Source: Bacteroidota bacterium
Lineage (GTDB): Bacteria > Bacteroidota > Bacteroidia > UKL13-3
Assembly: GCA_040388375.1 (NCBI GenBank)
Contig: JAZKBU010000004.1
Span: forward strand, 310,001 to 374,000
DNA length: 64,000 bases
Direction of reading: 5' to 3'
The notes beneath the pieces were generated by a model that was not told where the DNA came from, did no database searches, and saw only the letters and a list, made by a program, of their open reading frames with translations. This document shows positions 27,073 through 36,900 of the stretch, in pieces. Each line of letters begins with the position of its first letter. Within the stretch, counting starts at the first letter, position 1. A program made the translations under genes and the position numbers.

Positions 27073-27939
27073 ATGAGTGCAGAGAAAACAGAAAGCGTAT
27101 TTAATAAAATTGGAATTGCCATAGCTTTTTCACCCCGTATTGAAGCTATAGTGGCCGAAGCAGCCCAATTACAAAAAGTATTTAATGCCCATTTGGTTTT
27201 TATACATATTGGCAAACAAACAGCCGAGCAGGAAAAATATTTGTCAGAGCTGATTAACAATAAAAAAATAGATGCAGCCAATTACCAGGTAATTTGGAAA
27301 GACGGAGATACCGTAGATACTATTTTAACCATATGCGATGAGCAAGCCATAGATTTATTAGTAGCAGGTGCTTTAGAAAAAGAAAACCTGATTAAATATT
27401 TTATGGGAAGCGTAGCACGTAAACTAAGTCGCAGAGTAAAATGCAGTATGCTTATGTTGACAGAACCAAGTGAAAATCCCACTAATATTAAACACATAGT
27501 AGTAGAAGGAGCTGACCATGTTAAAACCAAAAGTACCATTGCCGTGGCTTTTGAATATGCCAAAGCTTACAATGCGCAAACGGTTGATATTATACAAGAA
27601 ACCGATTTGTCAAAAGCAGCATTAATAAGAAGCGATGAGTTCAAAGAAAACGAAACCGCACAGCATAAAGAACTCCTGATAAAAGAAGAAGACCAAAAAT
27701 TAGATTACATACTTAGTTGCAACGATTGTGGCAATATAAAAATAAATACAGAGCGTATAGAAGGTAAACCCGGTTATGTAATATCAAAATATGCACGTGA
27801 GCACGAAGCCGATTTATTGATATTAAACTCACCTGATAGAAAACTCAATTTAATTGACAGGGTTTTTCCAAACGATATAGAATTTGCTTTGGCCGATTTG
27901 CCTTGTAATTTATTGTTGGTTAATGTAAAAGAAGATTAA
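27073..27939 (+). CDS. Tandem universal stress protein (UspA family)
   Basis: The 288-residue protein holds two Usp-like halves (about 12-137 and 148-285). Each has an N-terminal beta strand, an HLVFIHIGKQ-type strand and a region resembling the ATP-binding loop (MGSVARKLSRRVKCSMLML; DRVFPNDIEFALADLPCNLLLV). The Gly-rich G-2x-G-9x-G(S/T) motif is only partly kept, so nucleotide binding is uncertain. The antiporter gene starts 62 bp later on the same strand. Usp domains are often encoded beside or fused to CPA2 antiporters and regulate them, so a regulatory subunit role is likely. Confidence 0.85.
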   Translation: MSAEKTESVFNKIGIAIAFSPRIEAIVAEAAQLQKVFNAHLVFIHIGKQTAEQEKYLSELINNKKIDAANYQVIWKDGDTVDTILTICDEQAIDLLVAGALEKENLIKYFMGSVARKLSRRVKCSMLMLTEPSENPTNIKHIVVEGADHVKTKSTIAVAFEYAKAYNAQTVDIIQETDLSKAALIRSDEFKENETAQHKELLIKEEDQKLDYILSCNDCGNIKINTERIEGKPGYVISKYAREHEADLLILNSPDRKLNLIDRVFPNDIEFALADLPCNLLLVNVKED

Positions 27940-28001
27940 CCGATAACAATAAACCATAAAACAATACCATTTTATAATCACCTAAAATTTACCATAGCTC
28001 A

Positions 28002-29294
28002 ATGAAAGCGTTAAATCACCATGAAACAATAAGTTTAGTTTTAAGCTTAGGTATTCTACTTATTGTAGCAAGGCTGGTGGGTGAATTTTTCAGAAAATTT
28101 AAAATGCCCCTGGTGGTTGGCGAGTTAGTAGCAGGTATTTGTTTAGGCCCAACATTATTAGGTAAGTATTTTCCCGAGGTAAGTAGTTTTGTGTTAGAAA
28201 AACAGAGTAACTCCACCATTGCCTTTAGCGGCATTACCTCTATTTCAGTTATTATGTTACTGTTTGTAGCCGGTATGGAAGTTGATTTATCCCTAATTCG
28301 TCAACAAGGTAAAACAGCATTAAAAACAAGTTTATTGGGTTTAGTTATACCTTTAGGTTTAGGTTTTTTAGTAGCATTTAACTACCATCATTTATTTGGC
28401 GAAAGCATTAATACAAGTACCCAATTAACCATATTCAGTTTATTTGTAGGAACAGCTATGGCCGTTTCAGCATTACCCGTTATAGCACGTACTTTAATGG
28501 ATTTAGGTTTATTCAGAACCAAAGTAGGCATGATAATAATAGCCGCAGCCATGTTTGACGATATAATAGGATGGTTATTATTCTCCGTTATTTTAGGTAT
28601 GCTTAAAACAAGTACTGTTAGCCATGGGTTTGTTTATACCCTTGGTTTAACAATAGCTTATGCAGTAGCTATGCTTACCGTTGGGCGTATAGTTATTAAT
28701 AAATCCTTGCCTTGGGCACAAAAAAACTTTAGCTGGCCCGGAGGTTTTTTAAGCATATCATTAGGCTTGGCTTTTTTAGGAGCAGCATTTACCGAGTATA
28801 TAGGCATACATGCCATATTTGGTGCTTTTATTGTCGGTATTGCATTTGGCGATAGTGTGCATTTAACCGAAAAAACCCGCGAAATAGTCAACCAGTTTGT
28901 AACCAATATATTTGCGCCCTTATTTTTTGTAGCCATAGGTTTTAAAGTAGACTTTTTTGCCAATTTCGACTGGCAGGTAACAACAGTAGTATTAGTATTA
29001 GCTATAGTTTGTAAGCTACTGGGAGCTGGTTTAGGTGCCCTTTGGGGAGGATTAAGCAAAAAGGAAAGTTTAGCAGTGGGTTTTGGTATGAATGCCCGTG
29101 GTGCTATGGAAATAATATTGGCCTTATTGGCCTTACAGGCAGGTTTAATAAGCGAAAAGCTATTTGTGGCTATCGTTATTATGGCCGTAGTTACTTCTAT
29201 TATGGCCGGTCCGGCTTTGCAGTTTTTAATTAAACGTAAAATGGAACAGGATATAGAGCAAAAAGACAAAGAGCAGGAAGGCTTATTTGTTTAA
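28002..29294 (+). CDS. CPA2-family cation:proton antiporter (Kef-type)
   Basis: The 430-residue membrane protein has about 12 or 13 helices and the CPA2 features: PLVVGELVAGICLGPTLLGK, a MFDDIIGWLLF helix carrying the two-Asp ion-binding motif, and GMNARGAMEIILALLALQ near the end. It lacks the TrkA_N nucleotide-binding tail of KefB/KefC and ends in a short charged helix. Exchange of Na+ or K+ for H+ is expected; the ion is not determined. It pairs with the upstream Usp protein. A bidirectional terminator follows. Confidence 0.92.
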   Translation: MKALNHHETISLVLSLGILLIVARLVGEFFRKFKMPLVVGELVAGICLGPTLLGKYFPEVSSFVLEKQSNSTIAFSGITSISVIMLLFVAGMEVDLSLIRQQGKTALKTSLLGLVIPLGLGFLVAFNYHHLFGESINTSTQLTIFSLFVGTAMAVSALPVIARTLMDLGLFRTKVGMIIIAAAMFDDIIGWLLFSVILGMLKTSTVSHGFVYTLGLTIAYAVAMLTVGRIVINKSLPWAQKNFSWPGGFLSISLGLAFLGAAFTEYIGIHAIFGAFIVGIAFGDSVHLTEKTREIVNQFVTNIFAPLFFVAIGFKVDFFANFDWQVTTVVLVLAIVCKLLGAGLGALWGGLSKKESLAVGFGMNARGAMEIILALLALQAGLISEKLFVAIVIMAVVTSIMAGPALQFLIKRKMEQDIEQKDKEQEGLFV

Positions 29295-29314
29295 TAAAGA
29301 AATAAGAAGACATA

Positions 29315-29351
29315 AAAAAAGCTGCCTCTTTTGAAAGAAGGCAGCTTTTTT
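29315..29351. terminator. Bidirectional hairpin terminator
   Basis: AAAAAAGCTGCCT and AGGCAGCTTTTTT form a perfect 13-bp stem between the converging antiporter and cold-shock genes, U-rich on both strands. Confidence 0.85.
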
Positions 29352-29363
29352 ATTTATAAAAGA

Positions 29364-29819
29364 TTAAACTTTTGGTTTAACATCTTTGGCATTAGGCCCT
29401 TTGTGGGTAATTTCAATTTCAAAACTTACTTTGTCGCCTTCTTTAATAGGAGTGCTCAGCGCATGCGCATGAACAAAAATGCTCTCCTGCGATTTTTCAT
29501 CCTTTATAAAACCGTAACCTTTTGAGTCGTTATAAAAAGTAACCGTTCCACCACGGATTAATTCCGCAGGCTCAGGAGCTACTTGTTTGGCTACACCAAT
29601 AAGCATATCCTCTGCATTTACTACACGTCTCTTTTTCGGATCAGGAGGAGTATTGGTAATATTACCATTTTCGTCAACATAAGCCATCATGTCTTCAAGG
29701 CTTTGGCCTTTTACTGCATTTGCTTTACGTTCTTCTCTCTTCTCCTCTTTTTCTTTTCTCTTCTTAATTTTTAATTTTTCTTTTTCCTTTTTACTGAATG
29801 TTTCTTGTGATTTAGCCAT
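29364..29819 (-). CDS. Cold-shock domain protein with basic N-terminal extension
   Basis: The 151-residue protein ends in a cold-shock domain (about 85-151), with GGTVTFYNDSKGYGFIKDE and SIFVHAHAL carrying the RNP1/RNP2 motifs (KGYGFI and IFVH), so it binds single-stranded RNA or DNA. The first 40 residues are almost all Lys, Glu and Arg and should form a charged helix. A short acidic linker follows. Fused basic tails are known in some Bacteroidota cold-shock proteins and may add RNA affinity. A promoter match lies 93-125 bp upstream, giving an untranslated leader of about 85 nt, as is common for cold-shock mRNAs. Confidence 0.9.
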   Translation of the reverse strand: MAKSQETFSKKEKEKLKIKKRKEKEEKREERKANAVKGQSLEDMMAYVDENGNITNTPPDPKKRRVVNAEDMLIGVAKQVAPEPAELIRGGTVTFYNDSKGYGFIKDEKSQESIFVHAHALSTPIKEGDKVSFEIEITHKGPNAKDVKPKV

Positions 29820-29911
29820 TATGTATTGTTAATTGTGAGTGCCCAAAAATGTTTTTGCAGGGCTTTGGCTTTTATTAAGAAGTTTTAGCTGTGAAAAAAA
29901 TTAAAGGTTTT

Positions 29912-29944
29912 CAAAGGTAGCTTTATTAATTCAAATTTTTGCAA
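29912..29944 (-). promoter_or_regulatory. Putative promoter of the cold-shock gene
   Basis: On the minus strand TTTTTTG, 22 bp, then TACCTTTG. The -7 box is an exact TAnnTTTG match; the spacing is at the long end of the accepted range. Confidence 0.45.
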
Positions 29945-30092
29945 AAAATTAAATAGCCGCATTTTTAAACTATTAATTTAACATTAGATAATAGTATAGC
30001 AATCAGCGTTTTTATGGGTTAAGCAAATTCATAAATTGCAGTAATCCGCTTAATGGAGCAGGCTATTATACAATTTTTAATAATGGCCGGTG

Positions 30093-30121
30093 TTGTTTTT
30101 TAGGCTGAATAATTACTTTTG
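30093..30121 (+). promoter_or_regulatory. Putative promoter of the propeller kinase
   Basis: TTG, 18 bp, then TACTTTTG (exact TAnnTTTG), ending 18 bp before the ATG at 30140. It lacks the CTACAT inverted repeat found before the next two genes. Confidence 0.5.
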
Positions 30122-30139
30122 ATAGCAAGTCTATACACC

Positions 30140-33088
30140 ATGCGTTTTTCGTTTTTCGTTTTTTTTATTTTAACTATTACCCATTTATCGCTGCAGGCAA
30201 ACCCTGTTTTGTACGATGATGGGAAAGGTTTATCAAACAACCAGATAACCGAAATAATAAAAGACAAAACAGGCATTATGTGGATAGCCACAGAAAGCGG
30301 GCTTAATAAATACGATGGCTATACCTTTACCGAAATAAACGAACTAAAAGGATACAGGATTAATACCATATACTTTGATTCCGCTAAAAATGCCCTTTGG
30401 ATAGGCTGCAATAAAGGATTACATTATTACAACATCAGCACCGGTTTATTAGAGAAAAATATATACCAAACCAATGCTTCAGAAGTAATAAAAATAATAG
30501 CTTATAACCAAAGCAAGTACATTGTATTTATGAATGGAACCATTGTACGCATTGGCAGTAATTTATTGAGTAAAGAAGTGTTTTCACTCCTTGCATTGGG
30601 TTTGCAAAATGCCACCATTAAAAAATCAATTGCGCATGACCAAAAAGGCAATATTATTTTTACCAGTAATAAGTTCCCCTTTCTTATTAGCTTACAATTA
30701 GCTACAGGCAAGTGTGTTATTTTAAAAGAATACCCAAGCCAGAACATAAGCAGCTTAACAAGTGCCAAAGACTATTATGTGATATTGTATAATTCTGGGG
30801 GTTATAGAGTACTGCCAACCTCGGTTAAACCAACTGCTGCTACGCTGGCCATACAAAAAAGTCAGGAAGCAACACAGCATATTAAATACCATACCATTTA
30901 CATAAAAGATAACGAAGTGTATGCCACCCAAAAAGGCTATCATAATTTATACTATTTAGTCGATGGCCAATGGCAAACTATTTCAGCAGGAGCCAATTTT
31001 CAGCTAAGTTCAAAAACAATGAACACCATGTACCTTGACGATTTTATGGTATTATGGCTTGGCACCAATAAAGGATTAATAAAAGTACCCTACCAAACCA
31101 AATATCCATTTACCTCCATTTTTAGCAGCAATGTATCACCAATTAGTATCAGGCAAATAGTAGAAGCCAAAAACAACGATATGTTTATAGCTACCTATAA
31201 AGGCATCTACCAGTACAACACCCTAACCCATTATACAAAAAACATAGTCGATTCCATATTCCCGTTTTACACCAGAGCCATTTGCCTTGACACAGGTAAT
31301 TATTTGTACGCAGGCACAGAGTCGACAGATCAATACTTTTACCGATACAATATAAAAACAAAAAAGTACGAAGGCGATTTTTATAAATTAAGTCCGTTAG
31401 GCGCACAGATAAATTCAGTTTTTAGCATATACCGCGATAAGCATAATACCTATTGGCTGGCTACCGATAAAGGTTTGGCTTCCTACAATCCCAAAGACCG
31501 CCTTTTAAAGCTACATATTGCAGGGAAATACAGTATAGGCAGCATTAAGCTATTTTACATCAATGCATCAAAAAATAGCAATAAGTTTTGGGTATGCGGA
31601 TTAAATGCAGTCTATTTAATAGATATAGACAATGGCGTTAGCAAAGAGTATAAAGCAAATGTCAATAGCAAAACACTCATTCCTGCTGATGATTATATTT
31701 TTGTAGCAGAAGATAAAAACCAGATAGTTTGGCTAGGTACAAAAAAATCAGGCTTAATAAAACTAGACTATATACATAACCAATCATTAGTTATCAATAA
31801 ATCAAAAGGATTATCAAGTAACGAAGTATATGGTTTAATATCAGAAAACCAATCCATAGCATGGGTAAGCACAGCCAATGGCCTATGCCGCTACGACATT
31901 CAAAACAATACCTTTACCAATTACTTTATCGACAACGGACTTACCGACAATGAGTTTAATCAAAACGCCTTGTACAAGCATTCGTCAGGCCAGTTTTATT
32001 TTGGAGGTATCAATGGCATCAATATTATCAATCCCCGTTTATTTAAACCCCATAACCCGGCATTAGCCATATTTACCGCAAGTATCCACAAGTGGAACCA
32101 GTCAGACGAAGTTTTTAAAGAAGTAAAAGACAGCAGTGTTATTTTAATGAAGCCCGATGACCATTTACTCACCTTTACATTTGGTTTAAGTGATTACAAT
32201 GAAGTAGAAACCAATACCTTTTTTTACAGAATAAAAGGGTTGTATAACGAATGGATTAGTTTAGGTAATCAAAACCAGTTAAGGTTAGAAGGCCTATCCG
32301 CAGGAGAGTATATGGTTGAAATTATAGGGTTCAACAGAGCAGGAATGCAAGCAAGTTCAGCCTTATTATACAAAGTAAAACTAGCGCAGGTATATTATAA
32401 AACATGGTGGTTTTATGTGCTGTTAGCATGTACCGCAATACTTTTAATTTTTGCGTATTTCAGGTGGCACCTAAATAACATCAACCAAAAGCAACAGCTA
32501 CGCACACAAATTGCCAGTAACCTGCATGATGAAGTAGGAAGTTTACTGACCAGTATTATTATGTCAACCGATAGTGCCCGTTATAGTTCCTCCAATATAG
32601 ACGATAAGAATTTAAAGCTCGAAAAAATATCAGCATTAAGCAGAAATGCAACCAATACCATGAGCGATGTATTGTGGAGTATAGATGCCCGAAACGATTA
32701 TGCCGGAAACCTGACAGACCGCATGAGAGAGCATGCAGAAATGATGCTGTTTCCTTTAAACATTGACTTGGTGTTTGACTTTACAGAAACCCAACAGCAA
32801 AAAATAATAAAAGCCGATAAGCGCCAGCAGTTGTATTTAATTTTTAAAGAAGCCATTAATAATATAGCCAAACATAGTCAGGCTACATTTGTAAAAATTA
32901 TATACAAACAAAAAGGCAATCATTTTGAGCTGGTAATAGAAAATGATTATAAAGCAACACCTGCTGATTTAAATACCAGCAGTGGACAAGGCTTACGTAA
33001 TATTAAAATGCGGGCTCAAAAAATAAATGCCGAATGTATTATTCTAACCCAAAAAGAAATTTTTACCATAAAAATAACAGGCAAATAA
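30140..33088 (+). CDS. Propeller-sensor histidine kinase with HisKA_3 domain (NarX/DesK type)
   Basis: The 982-residue protein has a signal peptide (MRFSFFVFFILTITHLSLQ) and two-component propeller repeats through about residue 640 (IMWIATESGLNKYDGYTF, IWLGTKKSGLIKL). A Y_Y_Y domain and one transmembrane helix near 760-780 precede a HisKA_3 dimerisation domain with H796 in NLHDEVGSLLTS. A HATPase with the short EAINNIAKHSQA N-box ends the protein. HisKA_3 kinases pair with LuxR/NarL regulators, and one is encoded 66 bp downstream. The ligand is unknown; the next large secreted protein is the likely output. The ATG at 30140 follows a promoter match and gives a clean signal peptide. Confidence 0.9.
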   Translation: MRFSFFVFFILTITHLSLQANPVLYDDGKGLSNNQITEIIKDKTGIMWIATESGLNKYDGYTFTEINELKGYRINTIYFDSAKNALWIGCNKGLHYYNISTGLLEKNIYQTNASEVIKIIAYNQSKYIVFMNGTIVRIGSNLLSKEVFSLLALGLQNATIKKSIAHDQKGNIIFTSNKFPFLISLQLATGKCVILKEYPSQNISSLTSAKDYYVILYNSGGYRVLPTSVKPTAATLAIQKSQEATQHIKYHTIYIKDNEVYATQKGYHNLYYLVDGQWQTISAGANFQLSSKTMNTMYLDDFMVLWLGTNKGLIKVPYQTKYPFTSIFSSNVSPISIRQIVEAKNNDMFIATYKGIYQYNTLTHYTKNIVDSIFPFYTRAICLDTGNYLYAGTESTDQYFYRYNIKTKKYEGDFYKLSPLGAQINSVFSIYRDKHNTYWLATDKGLASYNPKDRLLKLHIAGKYSIGSIKLFYINASKNSNKFWVCGLNAVYLIDIDNGVSKEYKANVNSKTLIPADDYIFVAEDKNQIVWLGTKKSGLIKLDYIHNQSLVINKSKGLSSNEVYGLISENQSIAWVSTANGLCRYDIQNNTFTNYFIDNGLTDNEFNQNALYKHSSGQFYFGGINGINIINPRLFKPHNPALAIFTASIHKWNQSDEVFKEVKDSSVILMKPDDHLLTFTFGLSDYNEVETNTFFYRIKGLYNEWISLGNQNQLRLEGLSAGEYMVEIIGFNRAGMQASSALLYKVKLAQVYYKTWWFYVLLACTAILLIFAYFRWHLNNINQKQQLRTQIASNLHDEVGSLLTSIIMSTDSARYSSSNIDDKNLKLEKISALSRNATNTMSDVLWSIDARNDYAGNLTDRMREHAEMMLFPLNIDLVFDFTETQQQKIIKADKRQQLYLIFKEAINNIAKHSQATFVKIIYKQKGNHFELVIENDYKATPADLNTSSGQGLRNIKMRAQKINAECIILTQKEIFTIKITGK

Positions 33089-33089
33089 A

Positions 33090-33105
33090 CTACATCTTTA
33101 TGTAG
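33090..33105. promoter_or_regulatory. Candidate operator 1 (CTACAT-N4-ATGTAG)
   Basis: A perfect 6-bp inverted repeat with 4-bp spacer (CTACAT-CTTT-ATGTAG) begins just after the kinase stop. It ends one base before the TTG (33107-33109) of a promoter-like sequence for the regulator gene. The same repeat with the same offset precedes the giant T9SS gene. Confidence 0.6.
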
Positions 33106-33106
33106 C

Positions 33107-33137
33107 TTGTTTAAGATTATTTTAAGTAAAGATTTGT
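33107..33137 (+). promoter_or_regulatory. Putative promoter of the NarL-type regulator
   Basis: TTG, 20 bp, then AAGATTTG, which is one mismatch from TAnnTTTG. It lies 18 bp before the regulator ATG. A weak -7 box with an abutting upstream inverted repeat fits an activator-dependent promoter. Confidence 0.4.
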
Positions 33138-33154
33138 AGCGCAGTAATAAACCC

Positions 33155-33787
33155 ATGAATAAATTGAAACTTGCCATAGTTGAAGACATAGAAGATATCA
33201 GAAATGGCCTGAAGGAATACTTTAGCCAGCAAGCAGATATCCAGGATGTAGAAGTGTTTGGCAATATGGAAGACATATTAGAGCGTTTAAAAAATAATTA
33301 CGAGCCCAATGTAATTTTAAGCGATATAGGCTTGCCCGGCATAGACGGTATAGATGGCATTAAATTAATATCAAAGCTCGTACCCAATACCGATGTAATT
33401 ATGCTAACCGTTTTTATGGATAGCGATAAAATATTTAATGCATTGTGTGCAGGAGCCACAGGTTATTTATTAAAGGGAACACCAATGCCCGAAATAAAAA
33501 AGGCCATATTAGAAATTTACAGAGGAGGAAGTTATATGTCTCCATCCATTGCCCGAAAAGTAGTAGAGCATTTTAAAGTGCCTACCAAAAAAGCAAACTA
33601 TGTATTAACCGAACGTGAACGCGAAGTAATTAATGGTTTACTGGATGGTTTAAGTTATAAATTAATAGCCGATAGGCTTTTTATTTCCATAGATACCGTA
33701 CGTTTTCGCATTAAAAGCATTTACAAAAAACTACACGTTAACAGCAAAGCTGAAATCTTATCCAAAGCCTTAAAAGGCGAAATTTGA
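33155..33787 (+). CDS. NarL/LuxR-family response regulator
   Basis: The 210-residue protein has a receiver domain (LAIVEDIEDIRNGL, phosphoacceptor D57 in ILSDIGLPG, GYLLKG) and a C-terminal LuxR-type helix-turn-helix (about 145-205: LTEREREVINGLLDGLSYKLIA, then SIDTVRFRIKSIYKKLHV). It is the evident partner of the HisKA_3 kinase just upstream. NarL-type regulators dimerise on short inverted repeats. Such a repeat (CTACAT-N4-ATGTAG) precedes both this gene and the following T9SS gene, suggesting autoregulation and control of the secreted protein. Confidence 0.93.
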   Translation: MNKLKLAIVEDIEDIRNGLKEYFSQQADIQDVEVFGNMEDILERLKNNYEPNVILSDIGLPGIDGIDGIKLISKLVPNTDVIMLTVFMDSDKIFNALCAGATGYLLKGTPMPEIKKAILEIYRGGSYMSPSIARKVVEHFKVPTKKANYVLTEREREVINGLLDGLSYKLIADRLFISIDTVRFRIKSIYKKLHVNSKAEILSKALKGEI

Positions 33788-33808
33788 TTGGCTATTATGA
33801 CACTATTT

Positions 33809-33824
33809 CTACATGCATATGTAG
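33809..33824. promoter_or_regulatory. Candidate operator 2 (CTACAT-N4-ATGTAG)
   Basis: CTACAT-GCAT-ATGTAG is a second perfect copy of the repeat at 33090-33105. It ends one base before the TTG (33826-33828) of the promoter match for the 2314-residue T9SS protein, so its centre would be near -45, a normal activator position. Confidence 0.6.
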
Positions 33825-33854
33825 TTTGCTGGTTTTAATTTTGGGTTAATTTTG
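33825..33854 (+). promoter_or_regulatory. Putative promoter of the giant T9SS gene
   Basis: TTTG, 18 bp, then TAATTTTG (exact TAnnTTTG) at 33847-33854. A second TAATTTTG lies 11 bp upstream (33836-33843). Start of transcription would be near 33861, about 55 nt before the ATG. Confidence 0.5.
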
Positions 33855-33915
33855 GGGTCTTGTTTTTATGTAATTATATAAATTCTAAAACCAGAAAATT
33901 AAACGAAAGCCCAAT

Positions 33916-36900
33916 ATGAAAATTTTTTACTACAAAAATGTTTTTTCCATGTTTTCAAAAAGAACATTGCGTGTTGCATGTATTCTTTTACTCCATGTCT
34001 TATTTTTTAAAGTATCCTATGCACAGGTATATGTGCCTGCAACAGGTTACAATTCCGATCAGGTAGCAGAAGGTATTGGTGCACCAGCTTCATCCACAAC
34101 TACAGCCACCGACCTTGGAGTCGATAACGGAAACTATGTTTTTATAGATGGAACATATCAGTACAATGCAACATGTGCTTTAGCCACTGCCAATATTCTA
34201 CCGGCCAATAAATTAATAACAAGTACAGCAGCGCCAGGTCTCGTTTATCAGTTACAGTCATATACAGGTAACAATGCATTGCGAGTTCCGGCTACAGGTA
34301 CAGGCGTAGGGTCAGCTACCCTTACTTTTGCCACGCCCATGTCAGTAGCTAATTTATACCTATTATGTGTTGCCGGTGGAGGAGCCATTACAAGTGGAGT
34401 AGATGTAACTGTAACCTTTACCGATGCAACAACCCAGGTTTTCACCGCACAAACTGCACAAGACTGGTGTAACACCGCATCGTCAGGTAACTATACAAAA
34501 ATTACAACCACTAATTACAATAGAATACAAACCAACACTACTACTGGATGCGGAAACTACAGTGCTTGCCAATATTTTGCCGAAATGGCTTTAGCTATTA
34601 ATACTACCAACTATACCAAATTAGTATCTTCAGTAACCATTGCTAAAACAACAACAACCAATGTAATGAACATATATAGTATTGGAGCAGTACCCCCTTG
34701 TACTGCCCCTACTGCGCAACCAACTGCGCTTAACTCTACTTCAATCGGTAGCGGAAGTATTACTGCAACTTTTACTGCACCGGCTATACCGCCAACAAAT
34801 TATTTAGTAGTAAGATACCCACAAGGAACAACAACCATTACAGCTCCCGTAAACGGAACCACCTATACCCTTGGTCAAACAATGGGTTTAGGCAGGGTAG
34901 CGGCTATACCAGCTACAAACGCATTTTCAGCCGTTGGTTTAACGCCAAGTACCGGATACGATTTTTATATTTATTCATTCAATGGAGGCTCAAGTTGTTA
35001 TTACGCAAATTATTTAACAACAAGTCCATTAGCCGGAACCTACACCACAGCGGCCTGTGGCTCATTAACCGGAACAATATCAGTAGGAGCATCAGGAACA
35101 TACAGCACCTTAACAAGTGCTATTAACGCAGTAAGCACTTCCGGCTTAAGTGGTAATGTATTTATTGAATTACAACCATCCTATAACAGTTCTTTAGAAA
35201 CCTTTCCAATAGTATTCCCCGAAAACCCTTGCGTATCTTCAACCAAAACCATTACCATCAGACCCGATATTACAGTTTCGTCACCTTTAACCATAACCTC
35301 TTCGGCAGCACAAACCTTTTTGTACGATGCAGCCAAATACATTACCATAGATGGAAGACCGGGTGGTGTTGGAACAAGCAGCATGCTTTCCATTATAAAT
35401 ACCAATACAGCTGGTGTTACTGCGCAGTTTATGAACGATGCACAATACAATAAAATTATGTATTGCGATGTACAGGGACAAAACACCAGTTCAACCTCAA
35501 CCGCACCGTGTGGAGTAATTTATTTCGGTACCACCAGCACCATTCCACTTTTAGGTAACGATAGTAACCAGATTTTAAATTGCGATATACATGCAACAAC
35601 AACAGGATTTCCTGCCATAGGTATTGCATCATACGGAGCAACTACAACTACAGCAAGCTGGAACGATTATAATATTGTTAGCGATTGTAATATTTACGAT
35701 TTCTTTAGTGCAACATTGGCAAGCACGGCTGTTAAATTAGATGGTGGAAGTAATGCTTTTACCATAAGCAATAATAAAATATACCAAACAGCTACGCGTA
35801 CTTTTACTACAGGAAACCAGCACCGTGCCTTTTGGCTTACACCTACAGTTACCGGAGCATGCGGGTTTAAGATTCTTAATAATTATATAGGTGGCAATAA
35901 CAGTGCAGGTACAGGTACCTGGACCTTAAACGGAGCCGTTGTAACCAATTTTTGGGGTATGGATATCAACCATACAGGAACCATCCCTTCATCAGTACAA
36001 GGAAACACCATCACCAATATATCATTAACATCAACCACAACTACCGCCAATGATTTATTCCGTGGTATCAGTACAGGTAATAACGGAAATGTTGATATAG
36101 GCACCGTAACAGGTAATACAATAGGTTCTTCAACCGTTGCGGGAGCAATTACTTTAGTTACATCAGGTACAGGTTCTTTTTCATATGGTATAAAAAATGG
36201 AAGCACATCAGCATCGTCAGATACCATTAATATATACAACAACACAGTTGCAGGAATTACCGTTTCATCATCAGTGGCTACCAGTGGAGCTAACTTATAT
36301 GGAATTGCAGCTACCAGTGGTTCCTATACCAATATTTTTAACAATACCGTGGGTAGTATAACTATGCCAAATAGTTTATATTCATCAAACAATGCGACTT
36401 CAACACAATCAGTGTACGGTATAAGCGTAGTTGCCGGAATCAGGACCAATATAAACAACAACACAGTAGTTAACATAACCAATAATTATACAGGAACAAG
36501 TACCGGGTATTTACGTGGTATAAACTTAACATCATCTACCACATCATTTGTAACCAATAATAAAGTATCCAATTTAGCCAGTAACAGTGCCTATACAAGT
36601 TCAGGTACCACATCAGCTGTAATTGGTATTTTAGTAAGTACAGCCAATCCAAGTACCGTAACCGATAATAGAGTTGACTCAATAGTATTGAGCAATGCAA
36701 CTTCAACGGCAGCATCATACATTGAAGGTTTAGTTATTAGTTTAAATGGAAGTACACCAACAAACGTAATAGCAAGAAACTTTATACATCATTTATACGC
36801 TTCAGGAGTTAATCAAAATACCACTTTAGTTGGAATAGATATTATAGGCGGTTCAAACATTATAGCCAATAATATGGTTCAATTAGGAACCTTGCCAAGC

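Larger units (their letters stand above)
29820..30139. other. Divergent intergenic region, cold-shock gene / propeller kinase
   Basis: These 320 bp have no ORF of interest. They hold a minus-strand promoter for the cold-shock gene (29912-29944) and a plus-strand promoter for the kinase (30093-30121). The middle part is simple AT-rich DNA with no hairpin I could support. Confidence 0.6.
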
